This document shows, piece after piece, positions 8,125-16,101 of a stretch of DNA of 64,000 bases. The notes under the pieces were generated by a model. The model saw only the letters and a program-made list of their open reading frames with translations. It had not been told where the DNA came from and did not search any database. The stretch is taken from contig CAVURC010000009.1 of assembly GCA_963743825.1 (NCBI GenBank), positions 57,796 through 121,795 on the forward strand, written 5' to 3'. The stretch is from Sva-07 sp963743825. Its GTDB lineage: Bacteria > Actinomycetota > Acidimicrobiia > Acidimicrobiales > Ilumatobacteraceae. Numbering within the stretch: the stretch's first letter is position 1; every line of letters begins with the position of its first letter. The position numbers and the translations under genes were made by a program.

Positions 8125-9558
8125 ATGGAGCTCGATCAGACGACGCCGAATCTGGTCGAGGCGATGGTCGCGATCGTCGGGGCCGCCCATGTGCTCGTCG
8201 ACGACGACATGCGCGCCGGCTACGAGACGGACTGGACCGGTCGGTACACCGGACACGCGTCGCTGGTGGTCAGACCGGCCACGACCGATGACGTGGCAGC
8301 GGTGCTCCGCCACTGCAACGACCATGGTGTCGTGGTCGTGCCGCAGGGTGGCAATACCGGGCTCGTCGGTGGAGGGGTGCCTCGGGGTTCCGTCGGGCCG
8401 CCGACGATCGTGCTCTCGCTGCGCCGCCTCGACGCCATCACCCACGTCGACACGAACGCGATGCAGCTGACCGCAGGTGCCGGCACGACGATCGCCGCAT
8501 GGCAGTCGGCAGCCAGACGGGTCGGACTCGACACGCCGATCGACTTCGCCGCCCGCGACTCGGCAACGGTCGGCGGCGCGATCGCCACCAACGCCGGTGG
8601 CTCACGGGTGTTGCGATACGGCACCATGCGCCAGCAGGTCGTCGGTGTCGAAGCAGTGCTCGCCGACGGCTCCATCGTCGGAACGCTCACCGGCCTGCCG
8701 AAGGAGACGGTCGGGCTGCATTGGCCATCGCTGCTCGCCGGATCCGAAGGAACCCTCGCGGTCGTCACGGCTGCCCGCCTGCGGTTGGTGCCCCGATTCG
8801 AGCACGTCGTCACGGCGATGTTGTCGACGGTCACCGTCGATGATGCGGTCGACCTCGTCGGACGCCTCCGGCACCGGCTCGGTTCCCTCGACTCGATCGA
8901 AATCATCCAGCCCGAAGCACTCGACCTCGTCGCGGGCCATCTCGACGCACCACCACCGGTCGACGTCGTCACGAACGGCACGGTGTTGCTCGTCGAGTGC
9001 GCCGATCACTCCGATCCGAGCGGCGCACTCGCAGCAGCGTTCACGCACGCGTCAGGGGTGGTCGACAGCGCGGTGGCGATCGACCCGGCGCAACGTCACC
9101 ACCTGGTGCAGTTCCGCGACCGGATCACCGACGCCATCGCTGCAGCGTCGAGCACGCTCGGAGTGCCGACCTACAAGCTCGACGTGGCGGTACCGCTCGA
9201 CGCCGTCGCAGAGTTGCTCGCCATCGCACACCGTGCGGCGGCCGACGACGAGGCCCGGCTCATCCCGTTCGGCCATCTCGCGGAGGGCAACCTGCACCTC
9301 AACTTCCTCGGGGCGACTGCGCCCGGACTCATCGCCGAGTCGGTCCTCACGGCGGTCGCTCGGCTCGGCGGCACGATCTCGGCCGAGCACGGGATCGGCG
9401 TCGCGAAGACCGAGTGGCTCCACCTCGTTCGTTCCCGGGCCGATCTCGGCGCGCAGGGGGCGCTCCGTCGAGCGCTCGACCCCAACCGGATCCTCAACCC
9501 CGGCGTACTCGACCCGAGTGAGCCAGCCGATCACTCGCGCGCCCCTCAGGTGCCATAG
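8125..9558 (+). CDS. FAD-binding oxidase/dehydrogenase of the GlcD / D-2-hydroxyacid type, 477 aa
   Basis: An N-terminal PCMH-type FAD domain is clear: VVPQGGNTGLVGGGVPRG near residues 72-89, and DSATVGGAIATNAGGSRVLR further on. The C-terminal FAD-oxidase domain ends with the signature GTISAEHGIGVAKTEWL. It probably oxidises a 2-hydroxyacid such as glycolate, D-lactate or D-2-hydroxyglutarate, passing electrons to an acceptor. No partner GlcE or GlcF subunit is adjacent. It is divergent from the MMPL gene, and its 3' end overlaps pyrE convergently by 13 bp. Confidence 0.88.
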   Translation: MELDQTTPNLVEAMVAIVGAAHVLVDDDMRAGYETDWTGRYTGHASLVVRPATTDDVAAVLRHCNDHGVVVVPQGGNTGLVGGGVPRGSVGPPTIVLSLRRLDAITHVDTNAMQLTAGAGTTIAAWQSAARRVGLDTPIDFAARDSATVGGAIATNAGGSRVLRYGTMRQQVVGVEAVLADGSIVGTLTGLPKETVGLHWPSLLAGSEGTLAVVTAARLRLVPRFEHVVTAMLSTVTVDDAVDLVGRLRHRLGSLDSIEIIQPEALDLVAGHLDAPPPVDVVTNGTVLLVECADHSDPSGALAAAFTHASGVVDSAVAIDPAQRHHLVQFRDRITDAIAAASSTLGVPTYKLDVAVPLDAVAELLAIAHRAAADDEARLIPFGHLAEGNLHLNFLGATAPGLIAESVLTAVARLGGTISAEHGIGVAKTEWLHLVRSRADLGAQGALRRALDPNRILNPGVLDPSEPADHSRAPQVP

Positions 9559-10124
9559 CCGAACCCGAGGTCGGGAGCGGTCAGGAGCGGTCGATAGTCG
9601 ATGCCGTGTTCGACGGCCATGGCTGCGCACGTGCCACCCCGATCGACCAGCACCGTCATCCACACGGGCGCGGCACCAGCGGCGGCGATCTCGTCGGCCG
9701 CTTCGATCAGGGAGGTACCCCGCGTGGTCGTGTCCTCGGTGACCAGCACCCGGTCGCCGGGCTGCAGCGCACCGGCGATACGCCCGGTGATACCGCCGAG
9801 CTTGGCCTCCTTGCGCACGCTGAAGCTGCGCAGCCGGTGGCCCCGGGTCGCGGCGACTGCGGCCACCCCGTAGGCGACCGGGTCGCTGCCCATGGTGAGG
9901 CCGCCGATCGCGTCGATGTCGTCGATCACGTCGCCGAACACCTCGAGGATCGCATCGGTCGCGGCGATGATGCCGTCGGGTCGACACGCTGTCTGCTTGG
10001 TGTCGAGGAACCAGCTGCTCGTCGCTCCCGACTTCAGGACGAACTCACCGTGTTTGACCGAGTGCTCCAGCACGTGCGCGCGGAGCGTCTCGAGAACTGG
10101 TGAGAGTGGAGGCAGCGTCGACAC
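9546..10124 (-). CDS. pyrE: Orotate phosphoribosyltransferase, 192 aa
   Basis: It converts orotate plus PRPP to OMP in pyrimidine synthesis. The PRPP-binding loop VLVTEDTTTRGTSLIEA is clear, preceded by the FSVRKEAKLGG segment with the active-site basic residues and by IGGLTMGSDPVAYG. The length is slightly short for the family but includes all core motifs. The thioesterase gene ends 11 bp upstream on the same strand, so the two may be co-transcribed. Confidence 0.9.
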   Translation of the reverse strand: MSTLPPLSPVLETLRAHVLEHSVKHGEFVLKSGATSSWFLDTKQTACRPDGIIAATDAILEVFGDVIDDIDAIGGLTMGSDPVAYGVAAVAATRGHRLRSFSVRKEAKLGGITGRIAGALQPGDRVLVTEDTTTRGTSLIEAADEIAAAGAAPVWMTVLVDRGGTCAAMAVEHGIDYRPLLTAPDLGFGYGT

Positions 10125-10134
10125 GCCGGGCAGA

Positions 10135-10956
10135 TTAGGTCAGGGCGACTGAGGAGCGGTCGCGAACGTCGCGGACCAGGACTTCTTGAGCGACGGTGGC
10201 AACGTGGACACCGTCGTCGCTGAAGACGTGGCCGATCGACAACCCGCGGCCGCCGACGAAGTGGTGGCAGGCGAAGTCGTGGAGATGCCATCGATCGGCG
10301 CGCAGTGGACGATGGAACCAGATGGTGTGGTCGAGGCTCGCGCAGAACAGGTCGTGGTCCGCCTCGTCGACCTGCGGGTGTGCCCGGATGACCGCGTCGG
10401 TGGGAAGGTCGTCGCTCAGGTACGCCAGCCAGCAACGATGTATGAGCTGTGCCGCCGGATCGATCGGATCACCGAGGTCGTCGTTCACCCTCATCCACGC
10501 CACCGACCGGCCGGCTCCATCGCGCGAGCCGCCGGCGACCTGCTCGGGTGGCACGGAGTGACGATCGAACGTCGCCGTCCACGACGACTGCTCGAGTTCG
10601 TCGGGTGCCGGGACGTCGGGCATCGTGATGGTCTGGACCAGTGCAGCAGGCTCGGGGCGTTGAAAGGAACATTCGGCGTTCAGAATTGCGCCAATGGCCT
10701 GACGGGCCACGACCCGTCGGGTCGCAAAACTCCGGCCGTTTCGGATGCGGTCGACTTCATATCGGACCGGCTCGATGTGGTCGCCACGGCGGATGAAATA
10801 GGCACGTATCGAATGCGGCTCCAGGTCAGGTTCGACTGACAGCGTCGCCGCGCGCAGTGCCTGCGCAACGATCTGGCCACCGTAGAGTCCTCCCCACGGA
10901 TACTGCGGGCCCGTGCCGACATGGACATCGGTCCCATGTGCTGACAATTCGAACAT
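10135..10956 (-). CDS. tesB: Acyl-CoA thioesterase II (TesB-like), 273 aa
   Basis: A double hot-dog protein. The N-terminal half has YPWGGLYGGQIVAQALRAA, and the C-terminal half has CASLDHTIWFHRPLRADRWH and GGRGLSIGHVF, which match TesB family signatures. It should hydrolyse acyl-CoA thioesters to free acid and CoA. The ATG at 10954-10956 is preferred over the longer frame because that extension crosses the divergent promoter and the neighbouring gene's start. Confidence 0.88.
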   Translation of the reverse strand: MFELSAHGTDVHVGTGPQYPWGGLYGGQIVAQALRAATLSVEPDLEPHSIRAYFIRRGDHIEPVRYEVDRIRNGRSFATRRVVARQAIGAILNAECSFQRPEPAALVQTITMPDVPAPDELEQSSWTATFDRHSVPPEQVAGGSRDGAGRSVAWMRVNDDLGDPIDPAAQLIHRCWLAYLSDDLPTDAVIRAHPQVDEADHDLFCASLDHTIWFHRPLRADRWHLHDFACHHFVGGRGLSIGHVFSDDGVHVATVAQEVLVRDVRDRSSVALT

Positions 10957-10969
10957 CGAAACCACGCTA

Positions 10970-10997
10970 TTGCATTTGTAACGACGATACCTACACT
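10970..10997 (+). promoter_or_regulatory. Candidate promoter for the 11006 gene
   Basis: A -35-like TTGCAT (10970-10975) and -10-like TACACT (10992-10997) are separated by 16 bp. The expected start of transcription, about 7 nt after the -10, lies almost on the ATG at 11006. The mRNA would therefore be nearly leaderless, which fits the absence of a Shine-Dalgarno sequence. This is a pattern match only. Confidence 0.4.
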
Positions 10998-11005
10998 GTG
11001 CATTC

Positions 11006-11422
11006 ATGGTTGGAAAACGTGGCCCCAGAACTCCAATGAGCGACGAGCACAAAGCGGCGCTTGCGAAAGGTCGAATGGAGGGTCGAATCGTTCGGGATTA
11101 TCTCGAAGGACTGCGAGCCACCAAACCCAAACGAGGGCGCAAGCGCACGCCCGACACCATCAAGAAGCGGCTCGATGCGATCGATTCCGAACTCGCCAGC
11201 GCCGGCCCCCTCGACGAGTTGCTGCTCGTCCAGGAGCGCCGTGATCTCGAAGCCGAGTTGGCGGCGAAGTCGAACACCATCGACATGGATGCCCTCGAGG
11301 CCGAATTCGTCGGCGTCGCCAAGAGCTATTCCGACAGCAAGTCGATCTCGTACGCCTCGTGGCGTGATGTCGGGGTTCCCGCCAGCACTCTCAAGCGTGC
11401 CGGCATCAGCCGCGCCGACTGA
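11006..11422 (+). CDS. Conserved hypothetical basic protein, 138 aa
   Basis: I do not recognise a named family. The N-terminal 60 residues are rich in Lys/Arg (MVGKRGPRTPMSDEHKAALA and KPKRGRKRTPDTIKKRLDAI). The middle is a Leu/Glu-rich helix likely to form a coiled coil (residues about 55-95). The C-terminal 45 residues include SYASWRDVGVPASTLKRAGI, which could be a small helix-turn-helix. The composition suggests a nucleic-acid-binding protein, but that is inference. There is no ribosome-binding site, and a promoter sits immediately upstream. Confidence 0.7.
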   Translation: MVGKRGPRTPMSDEHKAALAKGRMEGRIVRDYLEGLRATKPKRGRKRTPDTIKKRLDAIDSELASAGPLDELLLVQERRDLEAELAAKSNTIDMDALEAEFVGVAKSYSDSKSISYASWRDVGVPASTLKRAGISRAD

Positions 11423-11437
11423 GGCACCCGCCGCCGC

Positions 11438-12739
11438 TCAGAGTTCGATGTGTTCGACCTGGTCGAGCACATGAGGAAGATTTCGCAGTGACCGACGCAG
11501 ATCGAACGCGTCGTCGAGCACGGCATTGTCGACCTCGGCGTCGTCTTCCAGCAGCGTTCTGAAGTCGCGTCCTTCGTCCCACGCTTGCATCGCATTGCGC
11601 TGCACGATCCGGTAGGCATCATCGCGTGTCGCCCCGCCTTGCACCAGGGCCAACAACACGGGCTGGCTGAACACCAGACCGTAACTTGCGTCGAGATTGG
11701 CCTGCATACGTTCAGGGAAGACCACGAGACCATCGAGCAATCGACGCAATCGCTTCATCACGTAGAACGCCAGCTGCGAGGAGTCGGGGAGGACGATCCG
11801 CTCGACCGACGAATGCGAGATGTCGCGCTCGTGCCAGAGCGCCACATCCTGCAAACCCGCCGACAGATTCGACCGCAACACGCGCGCCAGACCCGAGATC
11901 GTCTCGGCTGAGATCGGGTTGCGCTTGTGCGGCATCGCCGACGATCCCTTCTGGCCCGGTTTGAAGCCTTCTTGGACCTCGCGCACCTCGGTTCGCTGCA
12001 GGTGGCGGAGCTCGACCGCCATCAATTCACACGTCGCACCGATCGATGCGCACGCATACAGGTACTCGGCGTGGCGGTCTCTCGCCACCACTTGGGTCGA
12101 CGCCACCGGCTCGAGGCCGAGCGCGTCGCCGACGAACTTCTCGACGTCGGGCGGGATGTTCGAGTAGGTACCGACAGCCCCGCTCAACTTCATGACCGCA
12201 ACGCTGTGTCGGGCAGCGCGAAGCCGTGTGCGGTCGCGATCGAGTTGCAGCGCCCAGAGCGCCACCTTCGCGCCGAACGTGGTGGGCTCGGCGTGGATGC
12301 CGTGGGTCCGGCCGATCATCACCGTGTCGCGGTGGGTTCGCGACAACTGCACGAGCACGCGCAGCAAGTCGGTCGAGGCATCGATCAGCAGGTCGGCGGC
12401 GTCACGCAGCGCCCAGCAGCCTGCGGTGTCGACGACGTCGGACGACGTGAGCCCGTAGTGGATCCACGACGACGCCGGCGGCCCGATCGCCGCTTGGACG
12501 ACATCGACGAACGCGGCGACGTCGTGGTCGGTGATGGCCTCGCGGTCGAGCACCTCCTGCACGAATGCCTCGTCGGTGATCGGCGCGCGGGCCCGACAGG
12601 TGACCGCATCGGCGGCCGGTACGAGCCCGAACGCTGCGTGGGCCTCGGTGGCGAGCAGCTCGACTTCGAGCCAACGACCGAATCGCGCGGTGTCGGACCA
12701 CACCGCGTCCATCTCCGGGGTGGAGTAGCGCGGGATCAT
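11438..12739 (-). CDS. purB: Adenylosuccinate lyase, 433 aa
   Basis: It carries out two beta-eliminations in purine synthesis: SAICAR to AICAR and adenylosuccinate to AMP. The fumarase/aspartase signature GSSAMPHKRNPISAE is present with its flexible loop serine. HYGLTSSDVVDTA and IGRTHGIHAEPTTFG supply further catalytic segments. It lies 10 bp downstream of purA, so the adenylosuccinate synthetase and lyase form an operon. The start MIPRYSTPEMDAVW matches the usual N-terminus of the family. Confidence 0.95.
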   Translation of the reverse strand: MIPRYSTPEMDAVWSDTARFGRWLEVELLATEAHAAFGLVPAADAVTCRARAPITDEAFVQEVLDREAITDHDVAAFVDVVQAAIGPPASSWIHYGLTSSDVVDTAGCWALRDAADLLIDASTDLLRVLVQLSRTHRDTVMIGRTHGIHAEPTTFGAKVALWALQLDRDRTRLRAARHSVAVMKLSGAVGTYSNIPPDVEKFVGDALGLEPVASTQVVARDRHAEYLYACASIGATCELMAVELRHLQRTEVREVQEGFKPGQKGSSAMPHKRNPISAETISGLARVLRSNLSAGLQDVALWHERDISHSSVERIVLPDSSQLAFYVMKRLRRLLDGLVVFPERMQANLDASYGLVFSQPVLLALVQGGATRDDAYRIVQRNAMQAWDEGRDFRTLLEDDAEVDNAVLDDAFDLRRSLRNLPHVLDQVEHIEL

Positions 12740-12749
12740 CGCCGCACCG

Positions 12750-14024
12750 TCACGATGACCACACGAGATAGTCGTCGCGTTCGGCGCCCACACCGACGAC
12801 GCGGACGGGGATGCCGACTTCCCGCTCGACGACCTCGATGAATCGCTTCGCGGCATCGGGGAGCTGGCCCGGTTCGCGGGTGTCGCTGAGCACGCTTCCC
12901 CACCCGTCGAGCGTCGTGTAGACCGGCTCCACGTCGCCGAGCAGATCGGAGCGGTCGGGGTAGTGGTCGAGGAGTTCACCGTCGAGTCGGTAGCCGGTGC
13001 AGATCTTGATCGTGTCGAACCCGTCGAGGATGTCGAGCTTGGTCAGCGCGAGTTCGCTGAGGCTGTTGAGGCGGACCGCCTGGCGCAGCATCACGCAGTC
13101 GAGCCATCCGGCCCGGCGGCGCCGACCGGTGACGGTGCCGTACTCCCTGCCGATGTCGATGAGGCGTTCCCCGTCGTCGTCGAGCAGTTCGGTCGGGAAC
13201 GGCCCGGCGCCGACCCGCGTGGTGTAGGCCTTGGTGATCCCGACGATGCGATCGATGTCGCGTGGCCCGATACCCGTGCCCACGCAGGCGCCGCCGGCGG
13301 TGGGGTTCGATGACGTGACGTAGGGATACGTGCCGTGGTCGAGGTCGAGGAACGTGGCCTGCGCGCCTTCGAGCAGCACGTGGGAACCGCGTTCGAGTGC
13401 AGCGTGCAGCAGGCTGACGGTGTCGGTGACGAACGGCGCCACACGGGCACCGAGTTCGCCGAACGTGGCCACGATCTCGTCGACGTCGAGGGGGTCGCCG
13501 CCCGCTTGCTCGATGAGCGTGTTCTCGGCAACGGCGCGTTCGCGCACGAGCGTCGAGAAACGAGCAGGGTCGAGGACGTCACCGACTCGCAGCCCCACAC
13601 GCCGCGCCTTGTCGGCGTAGGCGGGGCCGATGCCCTTCAGCGTGGTGCCGATCTTGTCGTCGCCACGCATCGCCTCGGCGATCGCATCGTGCGCCTGATG
13701 CCACGGGAAGATCAGGTGAGCACGGCTCGACACCTTCAACTCGGCGCACGAGATGCCTCGCGCCTCGAGCGCGTCGACCTCCTTGAACAGCGTCGGGAGA
13801 TCGACGACGACCCCATTGGCGATCACGGGAATCACGTGGTCGTACAGGATCCCTGACGGCACGAGCTGCAGGGCGTACTTCTCGCCCCCGACCACCACGG
13901 TGTGGCCGGCGTTGTGGCCACCCTGGTAGCGCACCACGTAGGTGTGCTCCTTCGACAACAGGTCGATGACCTTGGCTTTGCCCTCATCGCCCCATTGGGC
14001 TCCGACGACGACGGTGACGGGCAT
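12750..14024 (-). CDS. purA: Adenylosuccinate synthetase, 424 aa
   Basis: It joins IMP and aspartate with GTP to give adenylosuccinate. The N-terminal P-loop reads GAQWGDEGKAKVIDLL, where most family members have GDEGKGK, so one glycine is alanine. GGHNAGHTVV, KGIGPAYADKARRVGLR and the C-terminal GTVTGRRRRAGWLDC block are present. The ATG at 14022-14024 is chosen because family members begin just before this P-loop. The gene is followed by purB. Confidence 0.94.
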   Translation of the reverse strand: MPVTVVVGAQWGDEGKAKVIDLLSKEHTYVVRYQGGHNAGHTVVVGGEKYALQLVPSGILYDHVIPVIANGVVVDLPTLFKEVDALEARGISCAELKVSSRAHLIFPWHQAHDAIAEAMRGDDKIGTTLKGIGPAYADKARRVGLRVGDVLDPARFSTLVRERAVAENTLIEQAGGDPLDVDEIVATFGELGARVAPFVTDTVSLLHAALERGSHVLLEGAQATFLDLDHGTYPYVTSSNPTAGGACVGTGIGPRDIDRIVGITKAYTTRVGAGPFPTELLDDDGERLIDIGREYGTVTGRRRRAGWLDCVMLRQAVRLNSLSELALTKLDILDGFDTIKICTGYRLDGELLDHYPDRSDLLGDVEPVYTTLDGWGSVLSDTREPGQLPDAAKRFIEVVEREVGIPVRVVGVGAERDDYLVWSS

Positions 14025-14117
14025 ACACGCTCCCCGAGTGGTGATTGGAACGTGTGGAGATGGTACTCCGTCGGCCGCCTCCCGACCTCGCCGGATAGCG
14101 TCGGGCGGGTGAAGGTG

Positions 14118-15431
14118 ATGCGCGCACAGGTGTGGAACGACATGGATGTCGCGGCCCGCGATGCGCTGATGCGTCGAGGGATCGACGACATCTTCGACCC
14201 CGAGTTGCGTCGTTCGATCAGCACGTTGATCGATGACGTACACGAACGCGGTGACGCCGCTGTGTGCGATGCACTCGCCAGGTTCGACCGGATCGACGTG
14301 ACGCCCGACGGGTTGCGAGTGACTGCCGACGAGTTCGAGCGCGCTGCTGTCTCACCCGACGTCGATGCGGCGATCGACGACGCCATCACCCACTTGCGGG
14401 CCTTCAACGAGGCCCAGATGGAACGGGCCCACGACTGGTCGATCGAGAGCGAGCCCGGCCTCACGGTGGGCGAGAAGATCACCCCGATCACGTCGGCGGG
14501 ACTGTTCACCCCGTCGGGCAAGGCCAGCTACCCGAGCGTCGCCTATCAACTCGCGGTCCCGGCCGTCGTCGCCGGCGTGTCGTCGTTGGCGCTCGTCGTT
14601 CCTCCCGTGCCCGGCGGTTCCGGCGAGGTCGACCCTGCCGTCCTGGTCGTGTGTCGCAAGCTCGGTATCGATGACGTGTTCCGCGTCAATGGTCCAGCCG
14701 GGATCGCGGCGCTCGGCTTCGGCACCGACACGATCCCGAAGGTCCGCAAGATCGTCGGCCCCGGCTCGCCGGCCGTGACGATCGCGCAAGTCGAGATGCA
14801 GCGCCACGGCGTCGCCACCATGATGCTCCTCGGCCCGACCGAGAGCCTGGTGATCGCCGACGACTCGGCTGATCCGATGTTGCTCGCTGCCGATCTGCTC
14901 ATCGAGGCCGAGCACGGCACCGACAGCACCGTCGTCCTGCTCACCAACTCGACCGCGCTCGCCCATGCCGTCGACGCCGAGCTCGACCGGCAGCTCGCGA
15001 ATCTCCCCGCAGTCCGCGCCACCGCAGCACGCGCGTCGCTCGGCCCGAACGGTGGCTGTGTCCTCGTCGACAGTCTCGACGTGGCCGTCCGTGTCGCCAA
15101 TGAATTCGCTCCTGAGCACCTGCAGGTCGTGGTCACGGACACGGAACTCGACCGGGTCGTCGACGGCCTGGTCAATGCGGGCGAGATCCTCGTCGGTCAG
15201 CACACCCCGTTCAGCGCTGCCAACTTCGTCATCGGGTGTCCCGCATCGCTGCCCACGTCGGGCTTCGCACATGTGTCCTCGGGTATCACCGCCGACACGT
15301 TCCTCAAGCGCACCGCGATCGCCCGCGCCGACGCGACCGCACTCGCGCGCATGACCCCCTCGGTCGTCGCCCTCGCCGACCACGAGGGCTTCCCCGCCCA
15401 CGGCGACGCCCTGCGCCTCCGCCAACCCTGA
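14118..15431 (+). CDS. Histidinol dehydrogenase-family protein with altered zinc ligands, 437 aa
   Basis: The overall HisD fold is clear: ITSAGLFTPSGKASYPS, VRKIVGPGSPAVTIAQ, ANEFAPEHLQV with the catalytic Glu-His, and GFPAHGDALRLR with the C-terminal His ligand. However, the zinc-ligand Gln of canonical Q-x-x-H is Glu (IEAEHGTDS), and the ligand Asp of GDYASG is Asn in AANFVIG. It is therefore either a divergent histidinol dehydrogenase or a HisD-family enzyme acting on another alcohol, as HpsN does. No other his gene adjoins it. A GTG nine bases upstream is an alternative start. Confidence 0.8.
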   Translation: MRAQVWNDMDVAARDALMRRGIDDIFDPELRRSISTLIDDVHERGDAAVCDALARFDRIDVTPDGLRVTADEFERAAVSPDVDAAIDDAITHLRAFNEAQMERAHDWSIESEPGLTVGEKITPITSAGLFTPSGKASYPSVAYQLAVPAVVAGVSSLALVVPPVPGGSGEVDPAVLVVCRKLGIDDVFRVNGPAGIAALGFGTDTIPKVRKIVGPGSPAVTIAQVEMQRHGVATMMLLGPTESLVIADDSADPMLLAADLLIEAEHGTDSTVVLLTNSTALAHAVDAELDRQLANLPAVRATAARASLGPNGGCVLVDSLDVAVRVANEFAPEHLQVVVTDTELDRVVDGLVNAGEILVGQHTPFSAANFVIGCPASLPTSGFAHVSSGITADTFLKRTAIARADATALARMTPSVVALADHEGFPAHGDALRLRQP

Positions 15432-15455
15432 CCAACCCCGGGACCCCAGCCCTCC

Positions 15456-15523
15456 CCCAACCCCGAAATGTGCGCTGAAATGTGCACGCAGCGCACGAAT
15501 GACCGCATTTTTCGGGTTGGGGT
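15456..15523. repeat. Structured intergenic repeat, copy A (~67 nt)
   Basis: The outer arms CCCCAACCCCGAAA and TTTTTCGGGTTGGGG are inverted repeats. An inner imperfect palindrome reads GTGCAC-GCA-GCGCAC. It lies between the convergent HisD-like and TetR genes and touches the TetR stop codon, so it may act as a two-way terminator. A related copy in opposite orientation occurs at 48961-49027. Confidence 0.7.
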
Positions 15524-16101
15524 CAGAGGGAGGGCAGGACGGTGACGAGCAGGCGCGTCACGAAGGCATCGTCGAGCGGAGCGTGGCTCAGGAGCCGGCG
15601 GTACATGAAGGCTCCGATCAACGCGTCGATGATGGTGTCGAGGTCGGTGTCGGCGGCCAATTCACCGCGCTGCACGGCCCGACCGAGGATGACGGTCAAC
15701 GGTTGGCGACGATGACGAACCCACTCGTCGAGTGATTCGCGTAGCGCCGGATCGCGCGCCGATGCCGAGATCAGGTCGGGCAGCACGTCGCTGGAGCGGC
15801 CCGTCTGCATGCGGCGACCGAGCTCTCCGAGATACACCGCGAGGTCACCTCGCGCCGAGCCGGTGTCGACGAGATCGAACGGTCGGATCGCCGACGCGAG
15901 CGCATCGAGCACCAACGCTTCCTTCGACGGCCACCGCCGGTAGATCGTCGCCTTCGACACCCCCGCTCGCTGCGCCAGGTCGTCCATCGACATCCCGTTG
16001 ATGCCCACTTCGCCGGCCAGCTGCAGCGTGGCATCGAGCAGTGCCTCGTCGACACCGGCCGATCGAGGTCGGCCGAGGCGACGCGTGGTTGCAGTGGTCA
16101 C
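15523..16101 (-). CDS. TetR-family transcriptional regulator, 192 aa
   Basis: The N-terminal helix-turn-helix (GMSMDDLAQRAGVSKATIYR, residues about 36-55, then RWPSKEALV) is typical. The C-terminal domain resembles TetR_C families with an RHRRQPLTVILGRAVQRGEL segment. The GTG start overlaps the stop of the upstream MFS gene by 4 bp, so pump and repressor are co-translated. It probably represses this operon; a candidate operator lies at 17762-17779. Confidence 0.9.
   Translation of the reverse strand: MTTATTRRLGRPRSAGVDEALLDATLQLAGEVGINGMSMDDLAQRAGVSKATIYRRWPSKEALVLDALASAIRPFDLVDTGSARGDLAVYLGELGRRMQTGRSSDVLPDLISASARDPALRESLDEWVRHRRQPLTVILGRAVQRGELAADTDLDTIIDALIGAFMYRRLLSHAPLDDAFVTRLLVTVLPSL

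Noticed and set aside
8477..9742. A 421-residue plus-strand frame within the FAD-oxidase gene
   Set aside because: Ser/Arg-rich shadow frame typical of high-GC codons; the overlapping frame has full family motifs.
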